Origin: Actinomycetes bacterium
GTDB lineage: Bacteria > Actinomycetota > Acidimicrobiia > Acidimicrobiales > RAAP-2
Direction: 5' to 3'
Length of the DNA stretch: 64,000 nucleotides
Assembly (NCBI GenBank): GCA_021818265.1
Contig: JAKAEP010000003.1
Coordinates: forward strand, 1 to 64,000
Position 1 is the stretch's first letter; each line of letters begins with the position of its first letter. The notes beneath the pieces were generated by a model. It saw only the letters and a program-made list of their open reading frames with translations, was not told where the DNA came from and did no database searches. Below, one piece after another: positions 48,998 to 57,331 of this stretch. The position numbers were made by a program, and so were the translations under genes.

Positions 48998-50203
48998 ATG
49001 AGGAAGATCACTCGTTGGGTGGCGGGCCCGCTGGCCCTGGCCACCGCGACCCTGGGCATCGCGCTCGTCGCGGGGCCCACCGCCGGCGCCGCGAAGGCCG
49101 CGCCCTACAAGCTCGGCATCGTGACCGAGAAGACCGGCATCTACTCGGCCTACGTGCAGGAGTGGCTCCAGGGGATGCAGATCGGCCTGCAGTACGCCAC
49201 CAAGGGCACCATGAAGGTCAACGGGCACCCGATCAAGCTGACCATCGACGACAACCAGGACAACCCGACGACGGCCGCGACCGACTTCAAGAGCCTCGTC
49301 GGGGCCGGGTACAAGATCATCGGCGGCACGGCCGACTCGGGCATCGCCGACGAGCTCGCACCGCTGGCGGCTCAGAACAAGGTCCTCTACATCTCGGGGG
49401 CCGCGGCCGACGACCAGCTCACCGGGATCAACCGCTACACCTTCCGCTCGGGTCGCCAGGCCTACCAGGACGTCACCGCGTCCGAGGGCTACATCAAGGC
49501 CCTGGGCAAGGGCAAGAACGTCGTGGTGCTCGCCCAGGACTACGCCTTCGGCCAGTCCTACATCGCCGACGCCACCAAGGCCTTCCAGGCCATGGGCGAC
49601 ACCGTGACCCCGATCGCGGTACCGCTCACCACCACCGACTTCACCCCGGTCGCGCTCCAGGTCGCCCAGGACAAGCCCAACGTCGTCTTCCTGGCCTGGG
49701 CCGGCACGACCGGCGCGGCGCTGGCCCAGTCGCTCGACCAGGCGGGCGTCTTCGCCAACGCGGCAGTGATCACCGGGCTCGCGAACATCGCGACCTACCA
49801 GTTCTACGGGACCGCGGGCCTCAAGTTCCACTACATCTCGCTGTACAACTACCTGTCCCCGCACAACGCGGTGAACAACTTCCTCATCTCGCGCGAGCGC
49901 ACCCAGTACCACACGGTGCCCGACCTGTTCGCGGCGGACGGCTTCGTCTGGTCCGAGATGGCGGTCCACGCGCTCGCGGCGGGCAACGGCACGAACGTCA
50001 ACAAGATGATCAAGGCGCTCGAGGGCTGGACGTTCCAGGCCCCCAAGGGGACCCAGACCATCCGCAAGTCCGACCACGCCATGCTCCAGCCGATGTTCCT
50101 CGTGACCCTGGTCCAGTCGGTCACCGGCGCCTACGTGCCCGTCACGACCGCCACGCTGTCGGCGACCACCACGGCGCCCCCGATCACGGCGCACTTCGGC
50201 TGA
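48998..50203 (+). CDS. Branched-chain-type ABC transporter substrate-binding protein
   Basis: The 401-residue protein is a periplasmic-binding protein of the LivK/type I fold. It starts with a signal peptide (ITRWVAGPLALATATLGIAL with AGAAKA cleavage region). The mature part has LGIVTEKTGIYSAYVQEW, DDNQDNPTTAATDFKSLVGA and VVVLAQDYAFGQSY, all standard. There is no lipobox cysteine, unusual for a Gram-positive-type importer. It heads the operon with two ATPases, two permeases and 3-hydroxybutyrate dehydrogenase, so the ligand may be a hydroxy acid rather than an amino acid (inference). Confidence 0.92.
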   Translation: MRKITRWVAGPLALATATLGIALVAGPTAGAAKAAPYKLGIVTEKTGIYSAYVQEWLQGMQIGLQYATKGTMKVNGHPIKLTIDDNQDNPTTAATDFKSLVGAGYKIIGGTADSGIADELAPLAAQNKVLYISGAAADDQLTGINRYTFRSGRQAYQDVTASEGYIKALGKGKNVVVLAQDYAFGQSYIADATKAFQAMGDTVTPIAVPLTTTDFTPVALQVAQDKPNVVFLAWAGTTGAALAQSLDQAGVFANAAVITGLANIATYQFYGTAGLKFHYISLYNYLSPHNAVNNFLISRERTQYHTVPDLFAADGFVWSEMAVHALAAGNGTNVNKMIKALEGWTFQAPKGTQTIRKSDHAMLQPMFLVTLVQSVTGAYVPVTTATLSATTTAPPITAHFG

Positions 50204-50224
50204 TCCCGGGAGAAACTGGGATCA
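50201..50224 (+). terminator. Hairpin between the binding-protein gene and livG
   Basis: TGATCCC and GGGATCA form perfect 7-base arms around a 10-base loop, starting on the stop codon. There is no T tract. Such hairpins commonly attenuate read-through or protect the 5' mRNA so that the binding protein is made in excess. Confidence 0.45.
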
Positions 50225-50231
50225 TCGGGTC

Positions 50232-51002
50232 ATGACGTCGCGCGCGGAACCCCAGGCCCCGGCCCTCACCGCCCGGGGCCTGGGGTTCCGCGTCGGCGGC
50301 GCCCAGATCCTCTCCGACGTCGACCTCGAGGTGCCCGCGGGGCACTGCCTCGGGGTCATCGGGCCCAACGGGGCGGGTAAGTCGACCCTGCTCAACCTCC
50401 TGAGCGGGATCCTGCGCCCGAGCGCCGGCACGGTCGAGGTCGCGGGGCGCGACGTCACCGCCCTCGACGCGGTCGCCCGGGCCCGTCTGGGCCTCGGGCG
50501 CACCTTCCAGACCTCGAGCCTCTTCGCCACGCTCAGCGTGCTCGAGAACGCGCGCCTCGCCGCGGAGGCCCGCCGGGGCGGCAGCCGCCGGTTCTGGCAC
50601 CGGCCCCGTTCGACCGACGAGGCCACGCGAGTCGCGCACGACGCGCTAGGGGCCGTCGGCCTCGAGCCCCTCGCCTGGCGGCCGGCGGGCGCGCTCTCCC
50701 ACGGGGACAAGCGCAAGCTCGAGCTCGCGATCCTCATCGCCTCCGACGCCCGCACGCTCCTGCTCGACGAGCCGATGGCCGGGGTGAACACCGAGGACGT
50801 CGAGCCCCTGACCGCGCTGATCGCCGGCCTGGTGCGCGAGGGCCGCACGGTCGTGCTGATCGAGCACCACATGTCGGTCGTCGTCGGCCTGGCCGAGTCG
50901 ATCGCCGTGCTCGACTCGGGCCGGCTCCTCGCTCACGGCACGCCCGAGGAGGTCATCGCCAACGACGAGGTCCAGCGGGCCTACCTGGGACAGCCCCTAT
51001 GA
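50232..51002 (+). CDS. livG: ABC transporter ATP-binding protein LivG-type
   Basis: This 256-residue ATPase energises the importer. Walker A GPNGAGKST spans residues 44-52. The signature region is ALSHGDKRKLELAI, Walker B LLLDEPMAGVN, and the H-loop IEHHMSVV. The modified signature (SHGDKR) and long insert after RTFQTSSLF are typical of LivG. livF overlaps its stop (ATGA). Confidence 0.93.
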   Translation: MTSRAEPQAPALTARGLGFRVGGAQILSDVDLEVPAGHCLGVIGPNGAGKSTLLNLLSGILRPSAGTVEVAGRDVTALDAVARARLGLGRTFQTSSLFATLSVLENARLAAEARRGGSRRFWHRPRSTDEATRVAHDALGAVGLEPLAWRPAGALSHGDKRKLELAILIASDARTLLLDEPMAGVNTEDVEPLTALIAGLVREGRTVVLIEHHMSVVVGLAESIAVLDSGRLLAHGTPEEVIANDEVQRAYLGQPL

Positions 51003-51697
51003 CCTACGCGGTCGAGCTCGAGGACGTCCACGTGAGCCTCGGGGGCTCCCACGTGCTCCAGGGCGTCTCCTTCCGCGTCCCCACCGGCGGGGTCACGGCC
51101 CTCCTCGGGCGCAACGGTGTCGGCAAGACCACGACGCTGCGCGCGGTTATGGGCCTCGCGCCCCACACGGGCACCGTGCGCGTTCTCGGCCACGACACCG
51201 GGGGCCTCGCCGTCCACCGGGTCGCCCGTCTGGGGGTCGGATACGTGCCCGAGGACCGCGACGTCTTCGTCGGCCTCACCGTCGCCGAGAACCTCCGCCT
51301 GGCCGAGCGCGTCGAGGCGCCGGCCTACGACGACGCGTTCGCCCTCTTCCCCGACCTCGCGGCCCGGCTCCGCCAGCGGGCCGGCTCGCTCTCGGGGGGC
51401 CAGCAGCAGATGCTGGCCATCGCGCGGGTCCTGCTCAACCGGTGGCCCCTGCTCGTCGTCGACGAGCCCTCGAAGGGCCTCGCCCCGAAGCTCGTCGGCG
51501 AGGTCGCCGACGCGCTCGCGCGCGTCGCCACCACCTCGACCGTGCTGCTCGTCGAGCAGAACCTCGCGGTCGTGCGCCGCCTCGCCGAGCGCGTGGTCGT
51601 GCTCGACCACGGCCGGGTCGTCCATGAAGGGCCGGTCGCCGACCTCGACGACGCCGACCTCGCCCGCCAGCTGCTCGGGGTCGCGGCGGCGCAATGA
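50999..51697 (+). CDS. livF: ABC transporter ATP-binding protein LivF-type
   Basis: The 232-residue second ATPase has Walker A GRNGVGKT at residues 37-44, the signature LSGGQQQMLAIARVLL, Walker B LLVVDEPSKGLAP and the H-loop residue replaced by the LivF-style VEQNLAVV. It pairs with the LivG-type protein. Its stop overlaps the start of the permease gene (ATGA). Confidence 0.93.
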   Translation: MTYAVELEDVHVSLGGSHVLQGVSFRVPTGGVTALLGRNGVGKTTTLRAVMGLAPHTGTVRVLGHDTGGLAVHRVARLGVGYVPEDRDVFVGLTVAENLRLAERVEAPAYDDAFALFPDLAARLRQRAGSLSGGQQQMLAIARVLLNRWPLLVVDEPSKGLAPKLVGEVADALARVATTSTVLLVEQNLAVVRRLAERVVVLDHGRVVHEGPVADLDDADLARQLLGVAAAQ

Positions 51698-52599
51698 CGA
51701 CCTTCCTCTCGCTCACCTTCGCCGGGCTCGCCCTGGGCGCGGTGTACTTCCTCGCCGCCTCGGGGCTCTCTTTGATCTACGGGCTGATGGACATCCTCAA
51801 CTTCGCCCACGGGATGTTCATGACCCTCGGCGCCTACGCCGGCTGGGACCTCGCGACCCACCTGCCCGCGAGCACGCCCTCGGCCCTCACCTTCGCCCTC
51901 GAGGTCGTCGCCGCGGTCGCCGGTGGCGCGGTCGCGGCGCTCCTCACCGAGGTCGTATTCATCCGCCCCCTCTACGGCAAGCCCCTCAGCCAGGTCCTGG
52001 TCACGATCGGGCTCGACCTGGCCGTCGTCGCCCTCCTGCTCGGCGGCTTCGGGGCCAACTCCCTCTCGTTGCCGGTCCCCCTCTGGTTCCTCGAGGCCAG
52101 CCACGTTGGTGCGGTCCTGCTGCCCAACGCCGACTTCGTCGCGCTGGTCGCGGGCGTTCTCGTGCTGGTCGTGCTCGAGTGGTTCCTGCGGCGAACCCGC
52201 TTCGGCATCGTCATCCGGGCTGGCGTGGAGAACCGCGAGATGGTGAGCGCCCTGGGCGTCGACGTCGGTCGGGCCTTCACGCTCGTCTTCGTCATCGGCG
52301 GGGCGATGGCCGGACTCGCCGGGCTGCTCTACACCGCCGTCTTCACCGGCGACCTGCTCTCGCCCCTCCAGGGGGACGGCCTCTTGATCTTCGCCTTCAT
52401 CGTGGTGGTGATCGGCGGCCTCGGCTCGATCCGGGGGTCGGCGGTGGCCGCCGTCGTCGTCGGCCTGCTCCAGGACTACGCCAACTACTACGGCGGCCAG
52501 CACGCCGGCTTCTCCGAGATCGGCAACCTCTCCACGGTCCTGCTGCTCGCCCTCGTGCTCGAGGTCCGCCCGCGCGGCCTCTTCGGGCGGGCGACGTGA
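51694..52599 (+). CDS. livH: ABC transporter permease LivH-type
   Basis: The 301-residue integral membrane protein has the LivH start LAGLALGAVYFLAASGLSLI-like helix, YGLMDILNFAHGMFMTLGAY, and the cytoplasmic EAA-type coupling segment with NREMVSALGVDVGRAFTLVF. About eight hydrophobic helices are visible. It is coupled to livF upstream and livM downstream by 4-base overlaps. Confidence 0.93.
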   Translation: MTTFLSLTFAGLALGAVYFLAASGLSLIYGLMDILNFAHGMFMTLGAYAGWDLATHLPASTPSALTFALEVVAAVAGGAVAALLTEVVFIRPLYGKPLSQVLVTIGLDLAVVALLLGGFGANSLSLPVPLWFLEASHVGAVLLPNADFVALVAGVLVLVVLEWFLRRTRFGIVIRAGVENREMVSALGVDVGRAFTLVFVIGGAMAGLAGLLYTAVFTGDLLSPLQGDGLLIFAFIVVVIGGLGSIRGSAVAAVVVGLLQDYANYYGGQHAGFSEIGNLSTVLLLALVLEVRPRGLFGRAT

Positions 52600-53726
52600 G
52601 GGTCCCGCGCCTCGGGCTCGCCGTGGGCGTGGCGCTCGTGGTCCTGGCCGCCCTCGTCCCCTACCTCGGCCTGCACGTCCCGGCGGTGCTGCCGGGGACC
52701 GAGGACGTGCTCAACTCGGCCGGCAACCTCTCGATCCTCGCGGTCTGCTTCGTCTTCGGCGCGGTCGCCCTGGGCTACGACGTCCTGTTCGGCTACACGG
52801 GGCTGCTCTCGCTCGGGGTGGTGCTGCACTTCGCCGCGGGCGTCTACGTCTTCGACATCGCCCTCACCGACTGGCACTGGTCGCTCGGGGCGGCCCTCGC
52901 GGTGACCCTGGCCGCCGGCCTCGGGCTGGCCCTGGTGGTGGGCGCGGTCAGCCTGCGGGTCACCGGCATCGCCTTCACCATGGTCACCCTGGCCTTCGCC
53001 CAGGCCTTCTACTTCTTGATCCAGGACAACCCCCACGGGCTCACCGGCGGCCAGGACGGGCTCGCCCTCTCCACCACCCGGCTCCCGTCGGTCCTCTCGG
53101 GGGCCGTCTCGAACACCCGCTCCCTCTACTGGCTGGCCCTCGCCTTCCTCGTCGTCGCCGGGGCCGTCGTGTGGGTCTTCATCGAGTCCTCCGTCGGCCA
53201 CGTGCTCGTCGCGGTGCGCGACAACGAGGCCCGCGCCGAGGTGCTCGGGGTGCGACCCTTCGGCTTCAAGCTCGCCGCCTACACGCTCTCGTCCCTCGTG
53301 GCGACGGGGGCCGGGGTCGTCTACCTGCTCCTCATCGGCACGGCCGTCCCCGACGCGGTGGCGACCACCACCTTGACCCTGTCGATCGTGGTGATGGTGA
53401 TGCTCGGGGGCGCGGCCTCGCGCGGGGGCGCCGTCACCGGCGGCATCCTCTACTGGTACCTCGAGTCCCTCCTCGTCAAGGTCTCGGGCCAGCCCTCCTT
53501 CGCCGGCCTGCCGGCCGTGGTGCGCGTCCCGCTCTCCCAGCCCCAGTTCCTGCTCGGGGCGGTCTTCATCCTCTTCGTGTTCTTCGTCCCCGGCGGGCTC
53601 GCCGGGGCGGTCGCCCGGCTGCGCGCCCGACGCGCCGGCGGGCTCCCCGGTCCTAGCCAGCCGGTGACGGCGCACTCGGTCCTCGCCCGGCTCGTCCCCT
53701 CGAGAAGCGACAAGGAGGCATCGTGA
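52596..53726 (+). CDS. livM: ABC transporter permease LivM-type
   Basis: The 376-residue permease begins at GTG 52596 in the livH stop. LGYDVLFGYTGLLSLG and VRDNEARAEVLGVRPFGFKL are the LivM signature segments, the second forming the coupling helix with the ATPases. About ten hydrophobic helices precede a polar tail of some 40 residues. Its stop overlaps the dehydrogenase start. Confidence 0.93.
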   Translation: MRVPRLGLAVGVALVVLAALVPYLGLHVPAVLPGTEDVLNSAGNLSILAVCFVFGAVALGYDVLFGYTGLLSLGVVLHFAAGVYVFDIALTDWHWSLGAALAVTLAAGLGLALVVGAVSLRVTGIAFTMVTLAFAQAFYFLIQDNPHGLTGGQDGLALSTTRLPSVLSGAVSNTRSLYWLALAFLVVAGAVVWVFIESSVGHVLVAVRDNEARAEVLGVRPFGFKLAAYTLSSLVATGAGVVYLLLIGTAVPDAVATTTLTLSIVVMVMLGGAASRGGAVTGGILYWYLESLLVKVSGQPSFAGLPAVVRVPLSQPQFLLGAVFILFVFFVPGGLAGAVARLRARRAGGLPGPSQPVTAHSVLARLVPSRSDKEAS

Positions 53727-54508
53727 CCCTCACCGGCCGACACGCGCTCGTGACCGGCTCGACCAGCGGGATCGGCTGGGGCGTCGCGAGGGCCCTGGCC
53801 CACGCCGGGGCCGACGTGATGCTGAACGGCTTCGGCGACCCCGGGGAGATCGACGGGCGCCGTCGCGCGCTCGCCGAGGAGTTCGGGGTCGCCGTCGCCT
53901 ACGACCCGGCCGACCTCTCGAGCGCCGAGGGCGTGGCCGGCCTCGTCGAGCGCACCCAATCGGCCTTCGGCTCGCTCGACGTGCTCGTGAACAACGCCGG
54001 CATCCAGCACGTGGCGCCCCTCGAGGAGTTCCCCGTCGAGCGCTGGGACGCGGTGATCGCCCTCAACCTGTCGGCGGTCTTCCACGGGATGCGCTGTGCG
54101 ATCCCCCAGATGCGCGAGCGCGGCTGGGGACGCATCGTCAACATCGCCTCGGCCCACGGGCTGGTGGCGAGCACCCAGAAGGTCGCCTACGTCGCCGCCA
54201 AGCACGGTGTCCTCGGTGCCACCAAGGTCGCCGCGCTCGAGCTCGCCAACACCGGGGTCACGGTGAACGCCGTCTGCCCGGGCTGGGTCCTCACCCCCCT
54301 CGTCGAGCGCCAGATCGCCGACCGCGCGGCGGCGAACGGCACCTCGGTGGCCGAGGAGTCGGTCGCCCTGCTCTCCGAGAAGCAGCCGATGCACCTCTTC
54401 ACCACGCCCGAGCAGATCGGCGACCTGGTCGTCTTCCTGTGCTCGGACGCCGCGGCGACCATGACCGGCGCGCCCGTGTCGATCGACGGGGGCTGGACCG
54501 CCCAGTGA
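53723..54508 (+). CDS. D-3-hydroxybutyrate dehydrogenase (SDR)
   Basis: The 261-residue SDR oxidises D-3-hydroxybutyrate to acetoacetate with NAD. TGSTSGIGWGVARALA is the nucleotide motif, followed by the characteristic MLNGFGDP. IASAHGLVAS carries the catalytic Ser, and YVAAKHGVLGATK the Tyr/Lys; VTVNAVCPGWVLTPLVERQI is a bdhA hallmark. Its position as last gene of an ABC import operon, with GTGA coupling, suggests that the imported compound is hydroxybutyrate or a relative. Acetoacetyl-CoA synthetase at 42.7 kb would take the product. Confidence 0.9.
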   Translation: MTLTGRHALVTGSTSGIGWGVARALAHAGADVMLNGFGDPGEIDGRRRALAEEFGVAVAYDPADLSSAEGVAGLVERTQSAFGSLDVLVNNAGIQHVAPLEEFPVERWDAVIALNLSAVFHGMRCAIPQMRERGWGRIVNIASAHGLVASTQKVAYVAAKHGVLGATKVAALELANTGVTVNAVCPGWVLTPLVERQIADRAAANGTSVAEESVALLSEKQPMHLFTTPEQIGDLVVFLCSDAAATMTGAPVSIDGGWTAQ

Positions 54509-54539
54509 TCGCCCGACGCCGCGCCCGCGCCGAGCGCGG

Positions 54540-55049
54540 TCAGCCCCGGCGCCAGAGCTCGTAGCCGTCAGCCTCGCCCACCGTCACGAACCCGAGCCGA
54601 GCGAGCACCCGGGCCGAGGCCCGGTTGTCGGGGTCCGTGCGCGCGGTGAGCGCGCTTACGCCCACTTGCGCCTCGGCCCACGCGCAGAGCCTCCCCACGG
54701 CCTCGGTGGCGTAGCCCCGCCCGCGCCAGTCGGGCGCGAGGGCGTAGCCGATCTCGAGCGTGCCCGCCGGGTCGGGCGGTCCGTGGAAGCCGACGTCGCC
54801 GATCAGGGTGCGCGCGGACTCCTCGATCACGACCCACACGCCAAAGCGCGGGTCGGCCTCGAGACCGGGGATCCCCTCGGCGAACCTCTGGCGCACGGGG
54901 GGCGCGGGCCACTCGGGGGCACTCGCGAGCCCGAGCCGCTCCGCCAGAGCCGCGGGGTCGCGACCGAGGGCCGATATCTCGTCGCGTGTCAGGGCCCGGA
55001 GAGAGACCCGCTCGGCCGAGAGCTCCGACGGGTGCCCTGCCACCGTCAC
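54540..55049 (-). CDS. GNAT-family N-acetyltransferase (RimJ-like)
   Basis: The 169-residue protein has the RimJ/RimL-type GNAT pattern: SERVSLRALTRDE-like start, LIGDVGFHGPPDPAGTLEIG, the acetyl-CoA loop LAPDWRGRGYATEAVGRL, and TDPDNRASARVLARLGF. The acceptor is unknown. GTG 55049 is immediately downstream of the glutamine-synthetase-like stop, so the two are probably co-transcribed. If that ligase acts on amines, an acetyltransferase for the same amine is conceivable. Confidence 0.88.
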   Translation of the reverse strand: MTVAGHPSELSAERVSLRALTRDEISALGRDPAALAERLGLASAPEWPAPPVRQRFAEGIPGLEADPRFGVWVVIEESARTLIGDVGFHGPPDPAGTLEIGYALAPDWRGRGYATEAVGRLCAWAEAQVGVSALTARTDPDNRASARVLARLGFVTVGEADGYELWRRG

Positions 55050-56339
55050 CTACAGGAAGGGGAGGTACTCGCGCAGCTCCCAGTCGGTCGTCGCCGCGCA
55101 GTAGCGCTCCCACTCCGAGCGCTTCACCGCGAGGTGCTGGGCCACGAGCTCCGCGCCCACCGCCTCGACCAGGTCGGCGTCGGCCTCGAGCTCGTTGAGC
55201 GCGTCGTGGAGCGAGTGGGGCACCCCCACCGTCGCCTCGATGGTGTCGAGGCCGTTGCCCGCCTCGGGCGGCCCGGGGTCGACACCTTGGAGGACGCCCA
55301 GTCGCGCCGCCTGCAAGACGGCGGCGATCGCCGTGTGCACGACGGCGGCCCCGTCACTCAGGCGGTGCTCGAGGCGGGTGCCCTCGCCCCTCGCCCCGGG
55401 GACCCGGATCGTCGCACCGCGGTGGTCGTAGCCCCAGTTGGCCCAGAAGCCCGAGAGCGACGCGGGCCGCAGCCGCTTGTAGGCGTTCACCGTGGGGGCG
55501 CACAGCCCGGCGAGAGCGCGGTGGTGCTCGAGCAGGCCACCGATCGCGTGGTGCGCACGCGTCGAGAGCCCGTCGGCGGACGCCGCGTCGGCGAAGGCGT
55601 TGTGGCCCTCGTCGTCGCGCAGCGAGAAGTTCACGTGCAGCCCCGACCCGCCGCGGTCGCTCAGCGGCTTGCCCATGAAGGTGAGCAGCAACCCGAAGCG
55701 GTGGGCCACCTCGCGGGCGAGCACCTTGAACAAGAAGGCGTCGTCGGCGGCGCGCAGGGCGTCGCTGTAGCGCAGGGTGAACTCGAACTGGGGCGAGTCG
55801 TACTCGGAGTTGACCGACTCGAGCGGCAGCCCCGCCTCGGCGCAGGCCGACCAGATGGCGTCGATGAGCCCGTCGGGGTCGACCGCCGGCCCGGTGCCGT
55901 AGACGTAGGCCCCCGGCGTGTCACGGGGCCGCCACCCCCCCTGGCCGTCGGGGGCGAAGACGAACGCCTCGAACTCGATGCCGACGTAGGGCGCCAGACC
56001 TATCGCGCGCCAGTCCCCGACCGCCTTGGTGAGGGCGGCCCGGGGCGACACGGCGAGCGGGGCGCCGTCGCGCGTGAGCTGGGCCACCACCACGCGGGTC
56101 CGCGGCTCCCACGACGGGCGCAGGTCGGCCTCGTCGAAGGCGGCCTCGAAGTCCGGGAGTCCCTCGTTCCATCCGCTCCCGGGGGTGTAGGGGGTCATCG
56201 TCCGGTCGTAGGCGAGGGCCCAGGTGCCCGTGCAGTGACGGGCCCCCTCCGCGACCATGTCCGCGGGGATGTACTTGCCCCGCGCGAGGCCGAGGTGGTC
56301 GGGCCACAGGACCCGCACGCGATCGAAGTCTGCCGCCAT
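55050..56339 (-). CDS. Glutamine-synthetase-like gamma-glutamyl ligase
   Basis: The 429-residue protein has the glutamine synthetase catalytic fold: LWPDHLGLARGKYIP in the N-domain, the metal-binding GIEFEAFVF, SVNSEYDSPQFEFTLRYSDA, and the catalytic-loop region GSGLHVNFSLRD, plus RGATIRVPGA. It diverges from GlnA and looks like the GlnA3/GlnA4/PuuA group that attaches glutamate to amines. ATG 56339 has a strong GAGGAGG ribosome-binding site, which fixes the start. It is divergent from the aromatic-acid operon, so an aromatic amine substrate is an attractive guess. A GNAT gene follows with no gap. Confidence 0.85.
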   Translation of the reverse strand: MAADFDRVRVLWPDHLGLARGKYIPADMVAEGARHCTGTWALAYDRTMTPYTPGSGWNEGLPDFEAAFDEADLRPSWEPRTRVVVAQLTRDGAPLAVSPRAALTKAVGDWRAIGLAPYVGIEFEAFVFAPDGQGGWRPRDTPGAYVYGTGPAVDPDGLIDAIWSACAEAGLPLESVNSEYDSPQFEFTLRYSDALRAADDAFLFKVLAREVAHRFGLLLTFMGKPLSDRGGSGLHVNFSLRDDEGHNAFADAASADGLSTRAHHAIGGLLEHHRALAGLCAPTVNAYKRLRPASLSGFWANWGYDHRGATIRVPGARGEGTRLEHRLSDGAAVVHTAIAAVLQAARLGVLQGVDPGPPEAGNGLDTIEATVGVPHSLHDALNELEADADLVEAVGAELVAQHLAVKRSEWERYCAATTDWELREYLPFL

Positions 56340-56393
56340 CACGCCTCCTCGAGGGACGGGGCGAACGTAGCACGCCGTTACGGGCGCGGTTTG

Positions 56394-56420
56394 TAGTGTG
56401 GGGGAATCATTCGTACGCAA
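56394..56420 (+). promoter_or_regulatory. Promoter and candidate MarR operator of the aromatic-acid operon
   Basis: TAGTGT (56394-56399) is a -10 candidate. Just downstream, TTCGTACGCAA (56410-56420) is a near-palindrome around CGTACG inside the predicted leader, a good place for repression by the MarR protein encoded at the operon's end. The minus-strand TACGTT (56363-56368) is the candidate -10 of the divergent ligase gene. Confidence 0.4.
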
Positions 56421-56437
56421 ACGACCTCGGAGGGCCG

Positions 56438-57331
56438 GTGGAGTTCCGACGCATCCTGCTGGAGGGCAACGCGGTCGAGGTGATCTGCGAGGGCGCGACC
56501 CTCGTGGCGGCCGACGGGCGCCGCGTCGAGGCCGCGACCGCCGTGCACCTGCCCCCGGTGACGCCGACGAAGATCCTGTGCTGCCACCTCAACCACGTGT
56601 CGCGCGTGCGCGAGTTCGGGGTCGGCCTGCCTCCGGCGCCCACCTGGTTCCAGAAGCCCGTCTCGGCGCTCAACGCCCACGGGGGGGCGGTCGTGCGGCC
56701 CGCGAACTGCCACTACCTCAACTACGAGGGCGAGGTGGCGATCGTCATCGGCCGGACCGCGCGCAACATCGCCCTGGCCGACGCCGCCCACTACATCTAC
56801 GGCTACACGGTCGCCAACGACTTCGGCCTGCACGACTTCCGCGACACCGACGCCGGTTCCATGCTGCGGGTCAAGGGCGCCGACACCCTCTGTCCGATCG
56901 GGCCGGGCGTCGTCACCGACTGGTCGTTCGCGGGCAAGGCCCTGCGCACCGCCGTGAACGGTGAGGTCCGCCAGGACGGCTCGACCGACGAGATGGCCTG
57001 GGACATGCACTACCTGGTGACCGACCTCGCCCGGCTGATCACGCTTGTGCCGGGCGACGTCATCTTGACCGGCACGCCGGCTCGCTCGCGGCCCGTCGCG
57101 CCCGGGGACGTGGTCACCGTCGAGGTCGAGGGCCTGGGCGCCCTCACCAACCACGTCGTGGCCGGCCCCGAGCCCGTGAGCGACGAGGTCGGCGCCCAGC
57201 CGACCGCCACCGAGGAGGTGCTCTCCACCGCGCTCGGCGGCGACTGGCCCCTGCGCGGACAGCGCCGTCCCGTCGCGACGGACCGCTCCCAGCTCCCCTA
57301 CCCCCGCGTGCGACCCCGGTTCGAGGCGTGA
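56438..57331 (+). CDS. hpaG: Fumarylacetoacetate hydrolase-family decarboxylase/isomerase (HpaG-like)
   Basis: The 297-residue FAH-fold enzyme probably handles the ring-cleavage product of homoprotocatechuate (decarboxylation and isomerisation). NYEGEVAIVIGR carries metal-binding glutamates, and YTVANDFGLHDFRDTDAG and RVKGADTLCPIGP supply the Asp and Lys of the active site. Bacterial HpaG is often two fused FAH domains; here one domain is seen with a short N-terminal part. GTG 56438 follows a GGAGGG site at good spacing. hpaE overlaps its stop (GTGA). Confidence 0.82.
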   Translation: MEFRRILLEGNAVEVICEGATLVAADGRRVEAATAVHLPPVTPTKILCCHLNHVSRVREFGVGLPPAPTWFQKPVSALNAHGGAVVRPANCHYLNYEGEVAIVIGRTARNIALADAAHYIYGYTVANDFGLHDFRDTDAGSMLRVKGADTLCPIGPGVVTDWSFAGKALRTAVNGEVRQDGSTDEMAWDMHYLVTDLARLITLVPGDVILTGTPARSRPVAPGDVVTVEVEGLGALTNHVVAGPEPVSDEVGAQPTATEEVLSTALGGDWPLRGQRRPVATDRSQLPYPRVRPRFEA

